Shown in pieces: positions 1 through 6,987 of a stretch of 12,162 nt of DNA. The translations under genes and the position numbers were made by a program. Origin of the DNA: Pseudomonadota bacterium. Its GTDB lineage: Bacteria; Pseudomonadota; Gammaproteobacteria; Burkholderiales; Burkholderiaceae_B. The stretch lies in assembly GCA_023427945.1 (NCBI GenBank), contig JAEYZR010000082.1, positions 1 through 12,162 on the forward strand, read 5' to 3'. Position 1 is the stretch's first letter; every line of letters starts with the position of its first letter. The notes under the pieces were generated by a model. The model saw nothing but the letters and a program-made list of their open reading frames with translations. It searched no databases and was not told the DNA's origin.

Positions 1-683
1 AGACTGGCACTGGCCAGTGCCGCGAAGTCGCCAGCCAGCACACAGTCGATCAGCAGAAATCCAGTGACGCGCGGCACCGTCATGCCCGAGTCGATGGGGC
101 CCAGGAAAGGCAGCCAGCCGGTTCCGATGCCCAGCACCAGGATCAACAGAATCGCCCACAGGAACTCGGGTATGGCAAGGGTGAGACTGTTGGCGGCGTC
201 GGCAGCGGTTTCGACCGCGGTGCCCCGGTGGTGGAAGGCGAACATGGCGCCTGCCACGCCGGTGGCCACGCCACTGATCAGCGCCAGAACGATCAACTGA
301 AGCGTGGTGGGCAAGGCGTTCAGAATGAGTGTGCTCACCGGCAGGCCGGACTGGATCGAGCGGCCCCAGTCGCCCTGCAGGACATTGGACAGCCAGACGC
401 CGAACTGCACGTGCAGGGGGCGATCCAGCCCCAGCGCCTGAGCCATGATGGCCGCATCGTCGGCGCTGGCGTTGGGCGGCAGGAGCATGCCCAGCGGGTC
501 CACCGGAATGACACGCAAGGTGACGAATACGATGATGGCGATGGCCAGCAACATCGGTATGCGCGCACCCACTCTGATCAGCAGCGGCAGCAGGGTGTGC
601 CGTACCGATGGCGCACGTGGCAACCGGCGTGCCCTGTCTGCGGGGGGAGCCGCCGCAGCGGCCATCTCGGGTGCTGAGGCCAT
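1..683 (-). CDS. DppB-type ABC transporter permease, N-terminal part (cut by left window edge)
   Basis: Inner-membrane permease of the dipeptide/oligopeptide/nickel (DppB/OppB) family; it would pair with a DppC-type partner and two ATPases, expected beyond the left edge. The minus-strand frame stays open for 227 codons to base 1. What is seen: an Ala/Pro/Arg-rich N-terminus (residues 1-40), a first membrane segment at about 42-60 followed by 'RVIPVDPLGMLLPP', then the family hallmark 'GDWGRSIQSGLPV' from residue 104, and further hydrophobic segments. The EAA loop that contacts the ATPases lies outside the window. The ATG at 683 is preceded by AAGGAG (695-700) with a rather long 11-nt spacing, and that site lies directly before the TAA of the Rieske gene, so the two genes are tightly linked. 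The N-terminus is about 30 residues longer than usual DppB proteins; ATG codons at residues 7 and 44 are less well supported starts. The substrate is unknown. Confidence 0.9.
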   Translation of the reverse strand, partial: MASAPEMAAAAAPPADRARRLPRAPSVRHTLLPLLIRVGARIPMLLAIAIIVFVTLRVIPVDPLGMLLPPNASADDAAIMAQALGLDRPLHVQFGVWLSNVLQGDWGRSIQSGLPVSTLILNALPTTLQLIVLALISGVATGVAGAMFAFHHRGTAVETAADAANSLTLAIPEFLWAILLILVLGIGTGWLPFLGPIDSGMTVPRVTGFLLIDCVLAGDFAALASAS

Positions 684-691
684 GATGCGGC

Positions 692-1969
692 TTACTCCTT
701 CTTGATGGCGTGGATCGGTATCGTGCGGCCCGACGCACCGGTATTGCCGCCGGCGCCCGAGGCCTGCGCGTGTGCCGGCATGCCCGCATCGGCGTTCATG
801 CGCTGCCATCCGGCCTGATAACGAGGCACCAGCCAGCGATTGAAGTCGCGCTGTGCCTGCTCCTGCCAGGAATACCGGCCGCGCACGGCATATCGCGAGC
901 GCAACCCGACCTGCACGGCCGCGTCCACATGAAGGTCCTGTTCGATGATTTCCATCGAGGCGTTCATGTTCATGGCCATGCGTTGTTGGAACAGCGGCTC
1001 TTTCATGGCGCCGGGAGCCAGCAGCAGGCCCTGGTCCATCTCGTGATTACCGGCGGAGTCGGCACGCAGGATCATGTAGATCACCATGTCGCTGGTCATG
1101 ACCAGCGACAGTGTGGGCGGCAGATTGGCGAAGGTCATGCGGTTGCGATCTTCATCATTCAGGTTGGGAAAGATCGGCAGAACGGCCTTCTGCATGGCAT
1201 TGAAGCTGGCGTCGGGATGGGTGGTGCCGTTGTGGCGCAGATACCCGGCAGCATCCGGCGGGGTCTCGGGAAACGTCGCCAGCGCACTCGGCACGAAATC
1301 GTGCAGCGGCCCGGCGTGCAGGCGGTTGGCGTGATAGCCATCGTTGTTGTTCTCGAACATGACTTTCCAGTTCCACGGATAGCGGGTCGCCGCTCCTGGA
1401 CGCGGACCTTCCGCCTGTTCGAGGTCATAGTTGGCCAGCGCGCATGTCAGATGCACCAGACGCGGCGCCAGGGGCGGCGCCGCAAGATCGAAATTGACGA
1501 AGATGAATCCCTGCCAGAGCTCGACCTGCAGCGTGGGCAGGCAGAACTTCGACTTGTCGAACCCCACCGTCTTTTCCATGGCGGGTGCGCCGATCAGCGC
1601 GCCGTCCAGCGAATACGACCAATGATGGTAGGGACAGAGAAAGGCACGGGCATTGCCACGCCCTTCGGCCACCAGCATCGCGCGGTGCTGGCACACGGCC
1701 GACATGGCCTTGATCTCGCCCTGGCGGTTGCGTGCAATGAGCAGCGGTTCGTTGACGATGGAGGTGGTGAAGTAGTCCCCGCTATCTGGAATCCAGGAGG
1801 CTCGTCCCACACACAGCCATTCATGGTTGAACAGCGCTTCTTTCTCGAATTCGTAAAAATCTTCGCCGGTATAGCAGACGGGCGGAAGGGTTTCGGCTTC
1901 TTCCACCGTCAGTATCGATGAGTCCAGATCTCGAAAGAACCCGTCAGAAGGAAATGCGTGCTTCGTCAT
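692..1969 (-). CDS. Rieske [2Fe-2S] non-heme iron oxygenase, alpha subunit
   Basis: Large subunit of an aromatic-ring-hydroxylating or demethylating oxygenase, 425 aa, cytoplasmic. The Rieske cluster motif is C93-x-H95-x16-C112-x2-H115. The mononuclear iron site follows as D210-x2-H213-x4-H218 within 'ENNNDGYHANRLH', with D345 in 'IIEQDLHVD' as the likely third ligand; by analogy with naphthalene dioxygenase, D210 would bridge electron transfer between subunits. All key residues are present, so it should be active. No beta subunit and no ferredoxin or reductase is visible, so electrons must come from proteins encoded elsewhere or beyond the left edge. The last 25 residues (Gly/Ala/Ser-rich) look like a disordered tail. 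The gene lies between a dipeptide-type binding protein gene (142-nt gap) and the DppB-type permease gene (8-nt gap), implying that its substrate is imported by that ABC system. The substrate (aromatic acid, quaternary amine or other) cannot be assigned. The start at 1969 has only a weak upstream GGTGA. Confidence 0.93.
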   Translation of the reverse strand: MTKHAFPSDGFFRDLDSSILTVEEAETLPPVCYTGEDFYEFEKEALFNHEWLCVGRASWIPDSGDYFTTSIVNEPLLIARNRQGEIKAMSAVCQHRAMLVAEGRGNARAFLCPYHHWSYSLDGALIGAPAMEKTVGFDKSKFCLPTLQVELWQGFIFVNFDLAAPPLAPRLVHLTCALANYDLEQAEGPRPGAATRYPWNWKVMFENNNDGYHANRLHAGPLHDFVPSALATFPETPPDAAGYLRHNGTTHPDASFNAMQKAVLPIFPNLNDEDRNRMTFANLPPTLSLVMTSDMVIYMILRADSAGNHEMDQGLLLAPGAMKEPLFQQRMAMNMNASMEIIEQDLHVDAAVQVGLRSRYAVRGRYSWQEQAQRDFNRWLVPRYQAGWQRMNADAGMPAHAQASGAGGNTGASGRTIPIHAIKKE

Positions 1970-1992
1970 CGTGCTTCACCGTAAATGTTGCG

Positions 1993-2016
1993 CTCGTTCG
2001 GCCCATCCTGAACGAG
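1993..2016. repeat. Inverted repeat upstream of Rieske gene (7-bp arms, 10-nt spacer)
   Basis: CTCGTTC at 1993-1999 is exactly complementary to GAACGAG at 2010-2016. It ends 24 nt before the ATG of the Rieske gene, inside the 142-nt gap after the binding-protein gene, and is flanked on both sides by TTGCG-like sequence. It could be an operator for an internal promoter or an mRNA hairpin affecting translation of the oxygenase. There is no T-run, so it does not look like an intrinsic terminator. The role is inferred; the pairing is seen directly. Confidence 0.5.
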
Positions 2017-2102
2017 TTGCGTATGAATGATGGTAGACACATCCCCCCGGCACTTCTTGGCGGCATGCGCACGTATCCTGGCCTAATCGTGCATCGCGCC
2101 GA

Positions 2103-2118
2103 CGCCTGTCGTCAGGCG
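2103..2118 (-). repeat. Stem-loop spanning the stop codon of the binding-protein gene
   Basis: CGCCTG (2103-2108) pairs with CAGGCG (2113-2118) across a 4-nt loop, and the TGA stop of the solute-binding-protein gene (2112-2114 on the minus strand) lies in it. A further CAGGCG copy at 2125-2130 could pair alternatively. There is no downstream U-tract, so it is not a classic terminator. Hairpins after binding-protein genes in ABC operons often protect the upstream mRNA from 3' decay and help make more binding protein than downstream products; that role here is an inference. Confidence 0.4.
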
Positions 2119-3638
2119 GCCCGCCAGGCGTAGGGGATGAGCCAGCCGTTGCGAAAAGGCGTGTAATGCACCCGTTTGGGCGCACTCACGACGGAGGAGA
2201 TACCTTGCAGCAGCGGCAGCGAATAGCCCTGTTCCACCGCCCAGATATGGAATGCCTTGTATCCCTGGATGCGTTTTTCAGTGTCCAGTTCGACCAGCAA
2301 AGGGTCGAGCTTTTCAGACACGTCGGGGCTGCGCCAGACCGAGAATATTTTTTTCGGATCCAGGTAGTAGCCGGCAGACAGCTCGGGGTCGCCCGTGGCG
2401 TTGGTCCAGAACCAGAGCGCGGGGCCATCCATCTTCCCGGCCTGCACGCGGGGGTAGTACTGGGCCGGTTCGATGACTTGCAGATCGGCCTCTATGCCCA
2501 CACGTTTCCACATCTGTGTGATGGCGCGCGCCATGTCGAAATCGTTGGCATAGATGCCGCTGGTGGCGTAGAAGGGAAATCGCACCGGGTTGGAGGCGGA
2601 ATAGCCGGCCTGGGTCAACAGCTCCAGCGCCCGTTCAGCCGAGTAGGCGAACTGGTATTGCGGGTCGAACGCCGGCGTTTCGGGTGGCGCGGCGGTGGAC
2701 AGCGGCTTGGCCACCTCGTTGAAAAAGGCCTTGGACAGCGCCTGCTTGTCGATGGCGTGATGCATCGCCAGACGCACCTTGTGCTCGGTCAGGGCGCCCT
2801 GGTTGGCCATGTGGATGAGGTAGGTGTCCACCGTCGGTGTCAGGCTGGCCTGAAGCCCGGGCAGTTTGCCAAGGCGCACGGCTTCGCGCACCGGCAGCCC
2901 GCTGGCCACGGCCAGCCGTCCAGATTGTGCTGCGGCAGCGCGCGACGTGGCATCCTTCACGATCTGGAAGGTCACGCGCTTGACCGATGCCGGCCCGCGC
3001 CAATAGTTTTCGAAAGCTTCCAGCACGATGAGGTTGTCGCGTTCGTGGCTGACCAGCCGATAAGGCCCGGACCCTATCGGTTTTTGCAGGAACCCGTCCA
3101 TTCCGACCTGTTCGATGTACCGTTTGGGCAGTACGAACGCACCGGAATAGGCCAGGAACTGCGGCGCCGTGACCATCGGTCGGGAGAAGTGCATGACCGC
3201 CCGGGTGGGCGAGGGCGTGTCGATCGCCTCGACCAGGTTCCATATGAATCCGGCCTGCAGCTTGGGGTTCTCGCGCAGACGGGTCATGAAGGTGAAGGCG
3301 AAGTCGGCTGAGGTGAGCGGGTCGCCGTTGTGAAACGTCACCCCCTCCCTGAGCGTGAGATCCAGCGTCAGTCCGGTGTCGTCGAGCCAGCGATACTCGG
3401 TGACGATACCGTTACTGAGTTGCGCGTCGTGCGTGTACTCCAGCGGCTGGTCGAAGATGCATTTGAACAGCGGCACGGCATTGGGTGCGACCGAGGCACC
3501 CGGGTCCCAGGACAGCACATCGGTGGGAATCGCGATGTTCATGTCAGGTCCCGGCGCAGCCATGACGCGATCCAGATGCGCGCTGGCCAGCAAGGCACCC
3601 AAGGGAACCGCTTTGATGAAATCACGACGATGGATCAT
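2112..3638 (-). CDS. Tat-exported dipeptide/opine-type ABC substrate-binding protein (SBP_bac_5)
   Basis: Periplasmic binding protein of the DppA/OppA family (508 aa), feeding a Dpp-type ABC importer. The N-terminus 'MIHRRDFIKAVPLGALLAS' is a twin-arginine signal (R4, R5, F7, K9), with probable cleavage near 'VMAA' (residues 25-28). The family signature is seen at about residues 96-113 as 'LREGVTFHNGDPLTSADF'. The reading frame extends 38 codons further upstream, into the TauD-like gene, but the ATG at 3638 is chosen because it begins the signal peptide and has GGGAG (3645-3649) 6 nt away. It starts 25 nt after the TauD-like gene stops. The cognate permease gene (DppB-type) lies two genes downstream, beyond the Rieske gene. 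Members bind peptides, opines, nickel, glutathione or other small polar molecules, so the ligand is not predictable. Tat rather than Sec export is less usual but known in this family. Confidence 0.92.
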   Translation of the reverse strand: MIHRRDFIKAVPLGALLASAHLDRVMAAPGPDMNIAIPTDVLSWDPGASVAPNAVPLFKCIFDQPLEYTHDAQLSNGIVTEYRWLDDTGLTLDLTLREGVTFHNGDPLTSADFAFTFMTRLRENPKLQAGFIWNLVEAIDTPSPTRAVMHFSRPMVTAPQFLAYSGAFVLPKRYIEQVGMDGFLQKPIGSGPYRLVSHERDNLIVLEAFENYWRGPASVKRVTFQIVKDATSRAAAAQSGRLAVASGLPVREAVRLGKLPGLQASLTPTVDTYLIHMANQGALTEHKVRLAMHHAIDKQALSKAFFNEVAKPLSTAAPPETPAFDPQYQFAYSAERALELLTQAGYSASNPVRFPFYATSGIYANDFDMARAITQMWKRVGIEADLQVIEPAQYYPRVQAGKMDGPALWFWTNATGDPELSAGYYLDPKKIFSVWRSPDVSEKLDPLLVELDTEKRIQGYKAFHIWAVEQGYSLPLLQGISSVVSAPKRVHYTPFRNGWLIPYAWRAA

Positions 3639-3663
3639 GCCCAACTCCCGGAAAGATGACGTT

Positions 3664-4521
3664 TCAGAAAGGACGATCGCCCTTGACCCACAGCCTGTGC
3701 ATTTCGCGCACGTACTGGGTGTCGTCGAACAAGGTGCCGGTGTGCAGCGCACAGCGGTTGTCCCAGACCAGGATGTCGCCCACCTGCCATTTGTGGCGAT
3801 AGACGAACTGCGGCTGGGTCGCGTACTCCACCAGTTTTTCGATCATGGCCACCGAAGTTTCGGGGTCCATGTCGACGATGCCTTTGACCGTACCCGTGCT
3901 GGGCCACAGCGCCTTGCGTCCGTTGGCGGGGTGGGTACGGATCAGCGGATGGAAGACATCGGGGTTGTCGCGTTTCTGCTCCTCGGTCAGTTCGCGCCGG
4001 TTGTAGGTACGGGTGCGCATGAAATGCTGATAGCTGTGATGCACCACCATCGGGGAGAGCCGCTCGCGCTCTTCCTCGGGTAGCGAGTCGAAGGCGGCGC
4101 ACATGTCGGCCAGCAAGGTGTCTGCGCCCACCGGCGGCACCTGCAAGGCATACAGCATGGTGCACATGACCGGCTTTTCCTTATAGGAATAGTCGGTGTG
4201 CCAGCCCACGCCATCGTTGTGGCTGCCGATGGGGCGACCGTCCACCTTGCGATTGGACAACTGGTAGATCTGCGGGAAGTCCGGCAGGGTGTATTCCTTG
4301 AGCGTGTGTCCTTCCGGCTCGCCGAACTGACTGGCGAACTTCACCAGCATGGCCGGTGGCAGAGTCTGGTTGCGAAGCAGCAGCGCACCGTGCAGATTGA
4401 ACGTCGCAACGACGTTGGCCAGCGTGGCCGCATCGGCCGAAGCAAGGTCCACGTCCATGATTTCGACACCGAAGCTGTTGTGCAGCGAGCGGGTGGCGAG
4501 TGTCTCCGAAATATCCATCAT
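3664..4521 (-). CDS. TauD/TfdA-family Fe(II)/2-oxoglutarate-dependent dioxygenase
   Basis: Cytoplasmic enzyme (285 aa) that would couple oxidation of a substrate to decarboxylation of 2-oxoglutarate to succinate. Iron ligands are H108 and D110 ('WHTDYS') and H260 ('DNRCALHTG'). T135 ('GADTLLADM') and R272 are expected to hold 2-oxoglutarate; R276 occupies the position that in TauD and TfdA contacts the anionic group of the substrate. The stretch 'FVYRHKWQVGDILVWDNRC' resembles TfdA (2,4-D dioxygenase) more than TauD by my recollection, so an organic acid, aryloxy or sulfonate substrate is plausible, not shown. The open frame continues upstream to 4725 inside the porin gene, but the ATG-ATG at 4521/4518 fits the family N-terminus and has AGGAG at 4527-4531. 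It lies 20 nt after the porin gene and 25 nt before the binding-protein gene, so co-transcription with both is very likely. Confidence 0.93.
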   Translation of the reverse strand: MMDISETLATRSLHNSFGVEIMDVDLASADAATLANVVATFNLHGALLLRNQTLPPAMLVKFASQFGEPEGHTLKEYTLPDFPQIYQLSNRKVDGRPIGSHNDGVGWHTDYSYKEKPVMCTMLYALQVPPVGADTLLADMCAAFDSLPEEERERLSPMVVHHSYQHFMRTRTYNRRELTEEQKRDNPDVFHPLIRTHPANGRKALWPSTGTVKGIVDMDPETSVAMIEKLVEYATQPQFVYRHKWQVGDILVWDNRCALHTGTLFDDTQYVREMHRLWVKGDRPF

Positions 4522-4526
4522 CGTTA

Positions 4527-4531
4527 CTCCT
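4527..4531 (-). promoter_or_regulatory. Ribosome binding site for the TauD/TfdA-like gene
   Basis: AGGAG on the minus strand, 5 nt before the ATG at 4521 and 8 nt before the ATG at 4518. It rules out the much longer frame beginning at 4725 and leaves only the choice between two adjacent Met codons. Confidence 0.7.
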
Positions 4532-4541
4532 GGGGGTTGAG

Positions 4542-5684
4542 TCAGAATGTGTGAACCATGGCGACGCGCCCGGTGACCTGGGTGCTGCCATCGGCAGGAA
4601 TCAAGTAAAAGCCCGCACCTTGCGAGGCGTGCGTGCCATTGGTCGCTTTCAGATAGGACGCCGATGCATACAGCCAGGTGCGTTTGGACAGGTCGTAGCG
4701 CACGCCTGCCGTGGGCTGATGCCACTTCGTGCCTTCAAGCTTGGAGAACTGGTAGGCGAGCAGGCCGGTCGTGCCGCTTGCCAGAGGAATGGATACCCCG
4801 ACTTCGTAGACCTGCTGGGTAGAGGAGCGCTCGCCATCATCGAAGGTGGTGGCGGTGGCATTGGCAAGCACGGCGAACTGGTTGGCGAAGCGGTAGCTCG
4901 CGCCTATGCCGGCGATGGTCTGTTTGTCCAGTTGCACGCCGCGGCTCGTGATGGGGAAACGGTCGTTGACCCCGGTGGGCCTGGAGGCATCCAGCTCGGC
5001 GGTTTCGCGCCCCAGAAACGAGAACAGGCCGCTGGTCAGATAAGGGTGGATCGCCACATCGTCCAGGCGCGTGTAGACAGCGCCTACGCTTACCGGGCCA
5101 TCCTTGTATCCTGCCCCGACGCTCCACGCACTGCCGCGCGAGGAGTCAAAGCGCTGCTGGCCAAAACCATACATGGCGCCGAAGCTGAAGCCCGAAAAAT
5201 TGGGGCTCGCGTACTTGATCGAGTAGTCGATCTGCTTGCCGGAAATCCGGTCGAAGTCACCCTGGTGGCCGGCATACACACTGGCGTAGCCGCCGATGTT
5301 GAACTGCTGGATGTAGTCGCGTACGAAATCGTACTGGCGTCCGCCGGTGACCGTGCCGTAGGGGGTGGCCAGACCCATCCAGGCCTGTCGACCGAACATG
5401 CGCCCGCCCTGACGGAACTCGCCCGAACCCAGGCTGAAGCCATTCTCCAGGTTGAAGATGGCGGCATTGCCGCCACCAAGATCTTCACGGCCACGAAAGC
5501 CGAACCGATTACCGAAATTGATGCCGTCGCCGAAAAAGACCTTGCTGCTGCCTGCCTGATTGTTGACGTACGAAATGCCCGCATCGAGCAGACCGTAGAG
5601 GGTCACCGTGCTTTGTGCGTAGGCGGGTTGAACCAGAATGCCTGTCAGCGAACACACCACGCCGCGAGTCAATTTACCGATCAT
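4542..5684 (-). CDS. Outer-membrane porin, Burkholderiales general-porin type (Porin_4/OmpC-like)
   Basis: Trimeric 16-stranded beta-barrel porin of 380 aa giving small solutes passage across the outer membrane. The signal peptide occupies residues 1-23 ('MIGKLTRGVVCSLTGILVQP' then 'AYA'), with the mature protein starting 'QSTVTLYGLLDAGISYVNN', a hallmark of beta-proteobacterial porins. The sequence continues with alternating aromatic/polar strands such as 'GFRGREDLGGGNAAIFNLE' and ends 'RVAMVHTF', the C-terminal Phe being the BAM recognition signal. The open frame extends to 6035 inside the next gene, but only the ATG at 5684 gives a signal peptide; the purine-rich GGGGA about 8 nt upstream is a modest ribosome site. 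It is 20 nt from the TauD-like gene, implying a channel for the substrate of this pathway, but 202 nt from the aldo/keto reductase gene upstream, so it may have its own promoter. Confidence 0.94.
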   Translation of the reverse strand: MIGKLTRGVVCSLTGILVQPAYAQSTVTLYGLLDAGISYVNNQAGSSKVFFGDGINFGNRFGFRGREDLGGGNAAIFNLENGFSLGSGEFRQGGRMFGRQAWMGLATPYGTVTGGRQYDFVRDYIQQFNIGGYASVYAGHQGDFDRISGKQIDYSIKYASPNFSGFSFGAMYGFGQQRFDSSRGSAWSVGAGYKDGPVSVGAVYTRLDDVAIHPYLTSGLFSFLGRETAELDASRPTGVNDRFPITSRGVQLDKQTIAGIGASYRFANQFAVLANATATTFDDGERSSTQQVYEVGVSIPLASGTTGLLAYQFSKLEGTKWHQPTAGVRYDLSKRTWLYASASYLKATNGTHASQGAGFYLIPADGSTQVTGRVAMVHTF

Positions 5685-5778
5685 GTCGTTATCCCCAAGA
5701 GGGTTGAAGAGGCCGGCTGCCCAGGTCGCCGGGCTGCCGCAGTACGCCTGACTTTGTCTCCTCGATCTCATGCTGGTG

Positions 5779-5810
5779 TCGGATGGACCGCCGTTGGGTG
5801 TGTCATCCGA
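5779..5810. repeat. Inverted repeat in the 202-nt gap upstream of the porin gene
   Basis: TCGGATG (5779-5785) is exactly complementary to CATCCGA (5804-5810), separated by 18 nt. It lies about 95-125 nt upstream of the porin start, in the only sizeable gap between the reductase and porin genes. It may be an operator for a porin-TauD-binding-protein promoter; I could not identify convincing -35/-10 boxes nearby. The rest of the gap (5685-5886) shows nothing else that I recognise. Confidence 0.35.
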
Positions 5811-5886
5811 TCGTAGGGCAGGCCCGCCGTGCCGTCTTGCACAGCGGTGTCCATTTAGTTGTCTGAAACCGAACGCGCTTCGCCGC

Positions 5887-6930
5887 TCATACCGCCTGAT
5901 CGGTGGAGGGCTTTTCCCAAAGGTTGATGTTGGCGTCCACGGCCAGGGCGTCGATCGCTTCGATTTCTTCGTCTGAAAACGACGTGGACGACAGCGCCGC
6001 GACGTTCTCGCGGATCTGCTCGGGGCGGCTCGCACCGATCAGCGCCGAGGTCATGGCCGGGTGGCGCAGCACCCACGCCAGGGCCATCTGCGCCAGCGTC
6101 TGGCCCCGCTCACGGGCGATATCGCCCAGTCCGCGCACCCGGGCGAGGTTGTTTTCGCTCAGGTGTTCAAGCGGCAGCGATCCCCCGCCTGGCCGGTTGA
6201 TCCGCGCGTCAGTGGGAATGCCGGACAGGTACTTGTTGGTCAACAGCCCCTGGGCAAGCGGCGTGAAGGCGATACATCCCACGCCCAACTCGTGCAGACA
6301 GGGCAGCAGCTCGGGCTCGATCCATCGATTCAGCATGTTGTAGGAAGGCTGTTGCAGGCGCAGGGGCACGCCGTGCGAAGCCAGCAGCGCCGCCATCTCG
6401 CGTGTCTTGCCCGCCGAGTAGGAGGACACGCCTACATAGAGCGCCTTGCCTTGCTTGACGGCACTGGCCAGCGCATCGGCGGTTTCTTCCAGCGGGGTAT
6501 TGGCATCGAAACGGTGCGAGTAAAGCATGTCGACATAGGCCAGCCCCATGCGCTGCAGGCTTTGGTCCAGGCTGGCGAGAATATGTTTGCGCGATCCGCC
6601 GCCGCTGCCGTAGGGCCCGGGCCACATGGACCAGCCTGCCTTGGTCGAGATGAACAGTTCGTCGCGGTAGGGTGCGAAGTCCTCGCGCATCATGCGTCCA
6701 AACTGTTGCTCGGCCGAACCGGGGGGCGGACCGTAATTGTTGGCCAGGTCGAAGTGCGTGATCCCCAGGTCAAAGGCGGTACGCAGCACGCTGCGCTGGC
6801 GTTCGTAATCGGTGGTGTCGCCGAAGTTGTGCCATAGCCCCAGGGAAAGACTGGGTAGTTTGAGGCCGCTCTTTCCGGCGCTACGGTAGGTCATCGCCTC
6901 GTAGCGGTCCGATGCTGCGTGATAGATCAT
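5887..6930 (-). CDS. gpr: Aldo/keto reductase, YghZ (L-glyceraldehyde-3-phosphate reductase) type
   Basis: NADPH-dependent aldo/keto reductase (347 aa, cytoplasmic) very like E. coli YghZ/Gpr (346 aa, also named MgrA), which reduces L-glyceraldehyde 3-phosphate and other reactive aldehydes. The catalytic tetrad is D61, Y66 ('HFDLANNYGPPPGSAE'), K97 ('ISTKAG') and H139 ('YSHRFD'). The NADPH-binding segment is 'IGASRPEQIRENV' at about 298-310. 'SLSLGLWHNFGD' and 'WPGPYGSGG' are YghZ-subfamily features. The N-terminus 'MIYHAASDRYEAM' aligns with that of YghZ, and AGGAG lies 6 nt before the ATG at 6930, so the start is secure. The gene is 57 nt downstream of the NADP-binding oxidoreductase gene and probably co-transcribed. 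In this setting it may reduce an aldehyde released by one of the oxygenases; that is inference, and a general detoxifying role is equally possible. Confidence 0.9.
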   Translation of the reverse strand: MIYHAASDRYEAMTYRSAGKSGLKLPSLSLGLWHNFGDTTDYERQRSVLRTAFDLGITHFDLANNYGPPPGSAEQQFGRMMREDFAPYRDELFISTKAGWSMWPGPYGSGGGSRKHILASLDQSLQRMGLAYVDMLYSHRFDANTPLEETADALASAVKQGKALYVGVSSYSAGKTREMAALLASHGVPLRLQQPSYNMLNRWIEPELLPCLHELGVGCIAFTPLAQGLLTNKYLSGIPTDARINRPGGGSLPLEHLSENNLARVRGLGDIARERGQTLAQMALAWVLRHPAMTSALIGASRPEQIRENVAALSSTSFSDEEIEAIDALAVDANINLWEKPSTDQAV

Positions 6931-6987
6931 TGGAAGCTCCTGGGCGTGCGCTGCGCCGCAGGGCGCGGGCAGGCAAGCGTGGTGAGA

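Noticed and set aside
335..568. 77-codon minus-strand frame in the first 700 bases
   Set aside because: It is out of frame with the DppB-type permease, which reads continuously from 683 to the left edge with clear family motifs.
710..1921. 403-codon open frame on the plus strand opposite the Rieske gene
   Set aside because: Low-complexity Arg/His/Gly-rich translation without motifs, mirroring the codon bias of the Rieske gene on the other strand.
2166..3311. 381-codon plus-strand frame opposite the binding-protein gene
   Set aside because: Antisense shadow of a gene with a Tat signal and SBP_bac_5 signature; no domain is visible in its own product.
3639..3752. N-terminal extension of the binding protein up to 3752
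   Set aside because: It would bury the Tat signal 38 residues inside the protein and overlap the TauD-like gene; the ATG at 3638 has its own ribosome site.
4522..4725. N-terminal extension of the TauD-like protein up to 4725
   Set aside because: The extra 68 residues do not resemble the family and lie inside the porin gene; AGGAG at 4527-4531 supports the ATG at 4521.
4500..5816. 438-codon plus-strand frame opposite the porin gene
   Set aside because: The minus-strand frame has a signal peptide, porin start and C-terminal Phe. The antisense translation shows no such structure and spans past the porin start.
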